NCBI GenBank assembly: GCA_013214425.1
Contig: JABSPN010000162.1
Location: 1-6,924 of the forward strand
Direction: 5' to 3'
Source of the DNA: Flavobacteriaceae bacterium
GTDB lineage: Bacteria; Bacteroidota; Bacteroidia; Flavobacteriales; Flavobacteriaceae
DNA length: 6,924 nucleotides
Positions 6,291 through 6,924 of the stretch are shown one piece after another. Below the pieces are notes generated by a model. The model was not told where the DNA came from. It worked only from the letters and a program-made list of their open reading frames with translations, and searched no databases. How positions within the stretch are numbered: the first letter of the stretch is position 1; every line of letters starts with the position of its first letter. Position numbers and translations under genes: made by a program.

Positions 6291-6545
6291 TGATCTACGT
6301 TTTAATTCGTTATTGTAAAACGCTCTTCTTTATGTCCATTCAAATGGAGCAATTCCAACTATTGAGAATTCATAAAGACAAACACGAAGAAAAGAACTAG
6401 TCTTTGCTATTTGTTAATACTGAAATGGGGATAAATTGACTCCATTACAAACAATTATGATTGATCGTATAGCAGCAGGTAGCATCAAATAAATCGGTTT
6501 ATTCAAAAGACTTATTTGATCTGTTTTAAATGTTAATTTCGCTGT
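6291..6545. other. 255 bases of gene-free DNA with a possible second transposase scrap
   Basis: Between the envelope protein gene and the orfA relic no intact gene is visible. On the minus strand, 6333-6356 encodes GIAPFEWT, followed after one stop by RRAFYNNELKRRS running in frame into the orfA relic. G-I/V-A-P-F-E is a hallmark of the C-terminal domain of IS110-type transposases, so this may be the remains of one, but the match is short. The hairpin at 6484-6520 is described separately. Confidence 0.3.
6484..6520 (-). terminator. 12-bp stem hairpin after the envelope protein gene
   Basis: ATCAAATAAATC (6484-6495) and GACTTATTTGAT (6509-6520) form a 12-bp stem with one G-T pair and a 13-base loop. 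On the minus strand it begins 25 bases after the stop codon of the envelope protein gene, the right place for a terminator. There is no U-tract behind it, so termination is not certain, and it could instead be a remnant of the neighbouring mobile DNA. Confidence 0.4.
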
Positions 6546-6924
6546 TTATCTAAATTTTTTGGAAATCTCTTTTACATAATCTTTTGCCGCATCACTAGCA
6601 GTTTGAGGGTTGTCGATTTGGGAGGTTATAACTGCCACCAATTGTTGTTCACCTGCTTCTTCTAAATTGTAAATTGTAGTTTCAAGTATATAAATTTTAG
6701 AAGTACTAACTGTATAACTTTCCTCTAAGTAATTTCCCGGTGTGTGAAAAGACATCGGATTGTAAAAATACGGATAAAAGCCACCGTAGTAACTTGGATA
6801 ATATCCATAAAAACTTCCTCCTGCGTAGTATCCTCCCTGCTTATCTAGTCTGATTTCTTCTCGATAATCTTTCATTACCGTAAGAACAACGGCATTGAAT
6901 CCTTCGTGCTTTAAAATCTTTTTG
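6546..6924 (-). CDS. Conserved Bacteroidota envelope protein with Gly/Tyr-rich stretch, 5' end outside window
   Basis: The frame stays open upstream of the ATG at 6873-6875 to the window edge, reading KKILKHEGFNAVVLTV directly before MKDYREEIRL. The EGFNAVVLT.VKDY-like block is a conserved strand of a known family, so the real start lies outside the window and the internal Met is not the start. The visible 125 or so residues contain a Gly/Tyr-rich stretch (GGYYAGGSFYGYYPSYYGG) and a C-terminal domain with IYILETTIYNLEEAGEQQ, VAVITSQIDNP and a final helix DAAKDYVKEISKKF. In flavobacteria, proteins of this design are predicted lipoproteins of about 200 residues with no known function. The signal peptide cannot be seen here, so the lipoprotein assignment is inferred from relatives. 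The gene is separated from the amidohydrolase operon by the dead insertion sequence and is probably a separate unit. Confidence 0.75.
   Translation of the reverse strand, partial: KKILKHEGFNAVVLTVMKDYREEIRLDKQGGYYAGGSFYGYYPSYYGGFYPYFYNPMSFHTPGNYLEESYTVSTSKIYILETTIYNLEEAGEQQLVAVITSQIDNPQTASDAAKDYVKEISKKFR

Noticed and set aside
1..6924. CRISPR arrays, tRNA or rRNA genes, riboswitches
   Set aside because: No regularly spaced repeats and nothing resembling tRNA, rRNA or known riboswitch cores was seen on either strand by eye.

Overview
The window is AT-rich. Nearly all coding lies on the minus strand, start codons follow A-rich leaders with (one exception) no clear Shine-Dalgarno sequence, and signal peptides end in lipoboxes such as LLSC and FTAC. 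Together with a DDE transposase relic of a type common in flavobacteria and two small protein families I know from this group, this points to a member of the Bacteroidota, most likely Flavobacteriaceae. No species can be named.

Layout in minus-strand (transcription) order, from high to low coordinates. (1) 6924-6546: the 3' part of a gene for a conserved Bacteroidota envelope protein with a Gly/Tyr-rich stretch, followed by a 12-bp hairpin that could end its transcript. (2) 6545-5447: no intact gene. It holds a badly decayed IS3-family insertion sequence with pieces of orfA and orfB, and possibly a scrap of a second (IS110-like) transposase. (3) 5346-1854: two adjacent genes for divergent exported amidohydrolases of the YtcJ-like amidohydrolase 3 family, 7 bases apart and both predicted lipoproteins. 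(4) 1755-1393: a small exported protein that looks like a true cystatin (cysteine peptidase inhibitor family I25). (5) 1392-1060: 333 bases with no intact gene but with hairpins and a possible gene scrap. (6) 1059-322: an outer-membrane beta-barrel protein, then 291-1: the 5' part of a small single-pass membrane protein that databases often mislabel as 6-phosphogluconate dehydrogenase.

The central part reads as an envelope cassette: two metal-dependent hydrolases tethered to the membrane, then a putative cysteine peptidase inhibitor in the same direction. The hydrolases are very probably co-transcribed, while the link to the cystatin gene rests only on orientation and a 98-base gap. The substrates of the hydrolases cannot be read from sequence. 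The most unusual item is the bacterial cystatin, which keeps the N-terminal Gly-Gly and the QxVxG loop.
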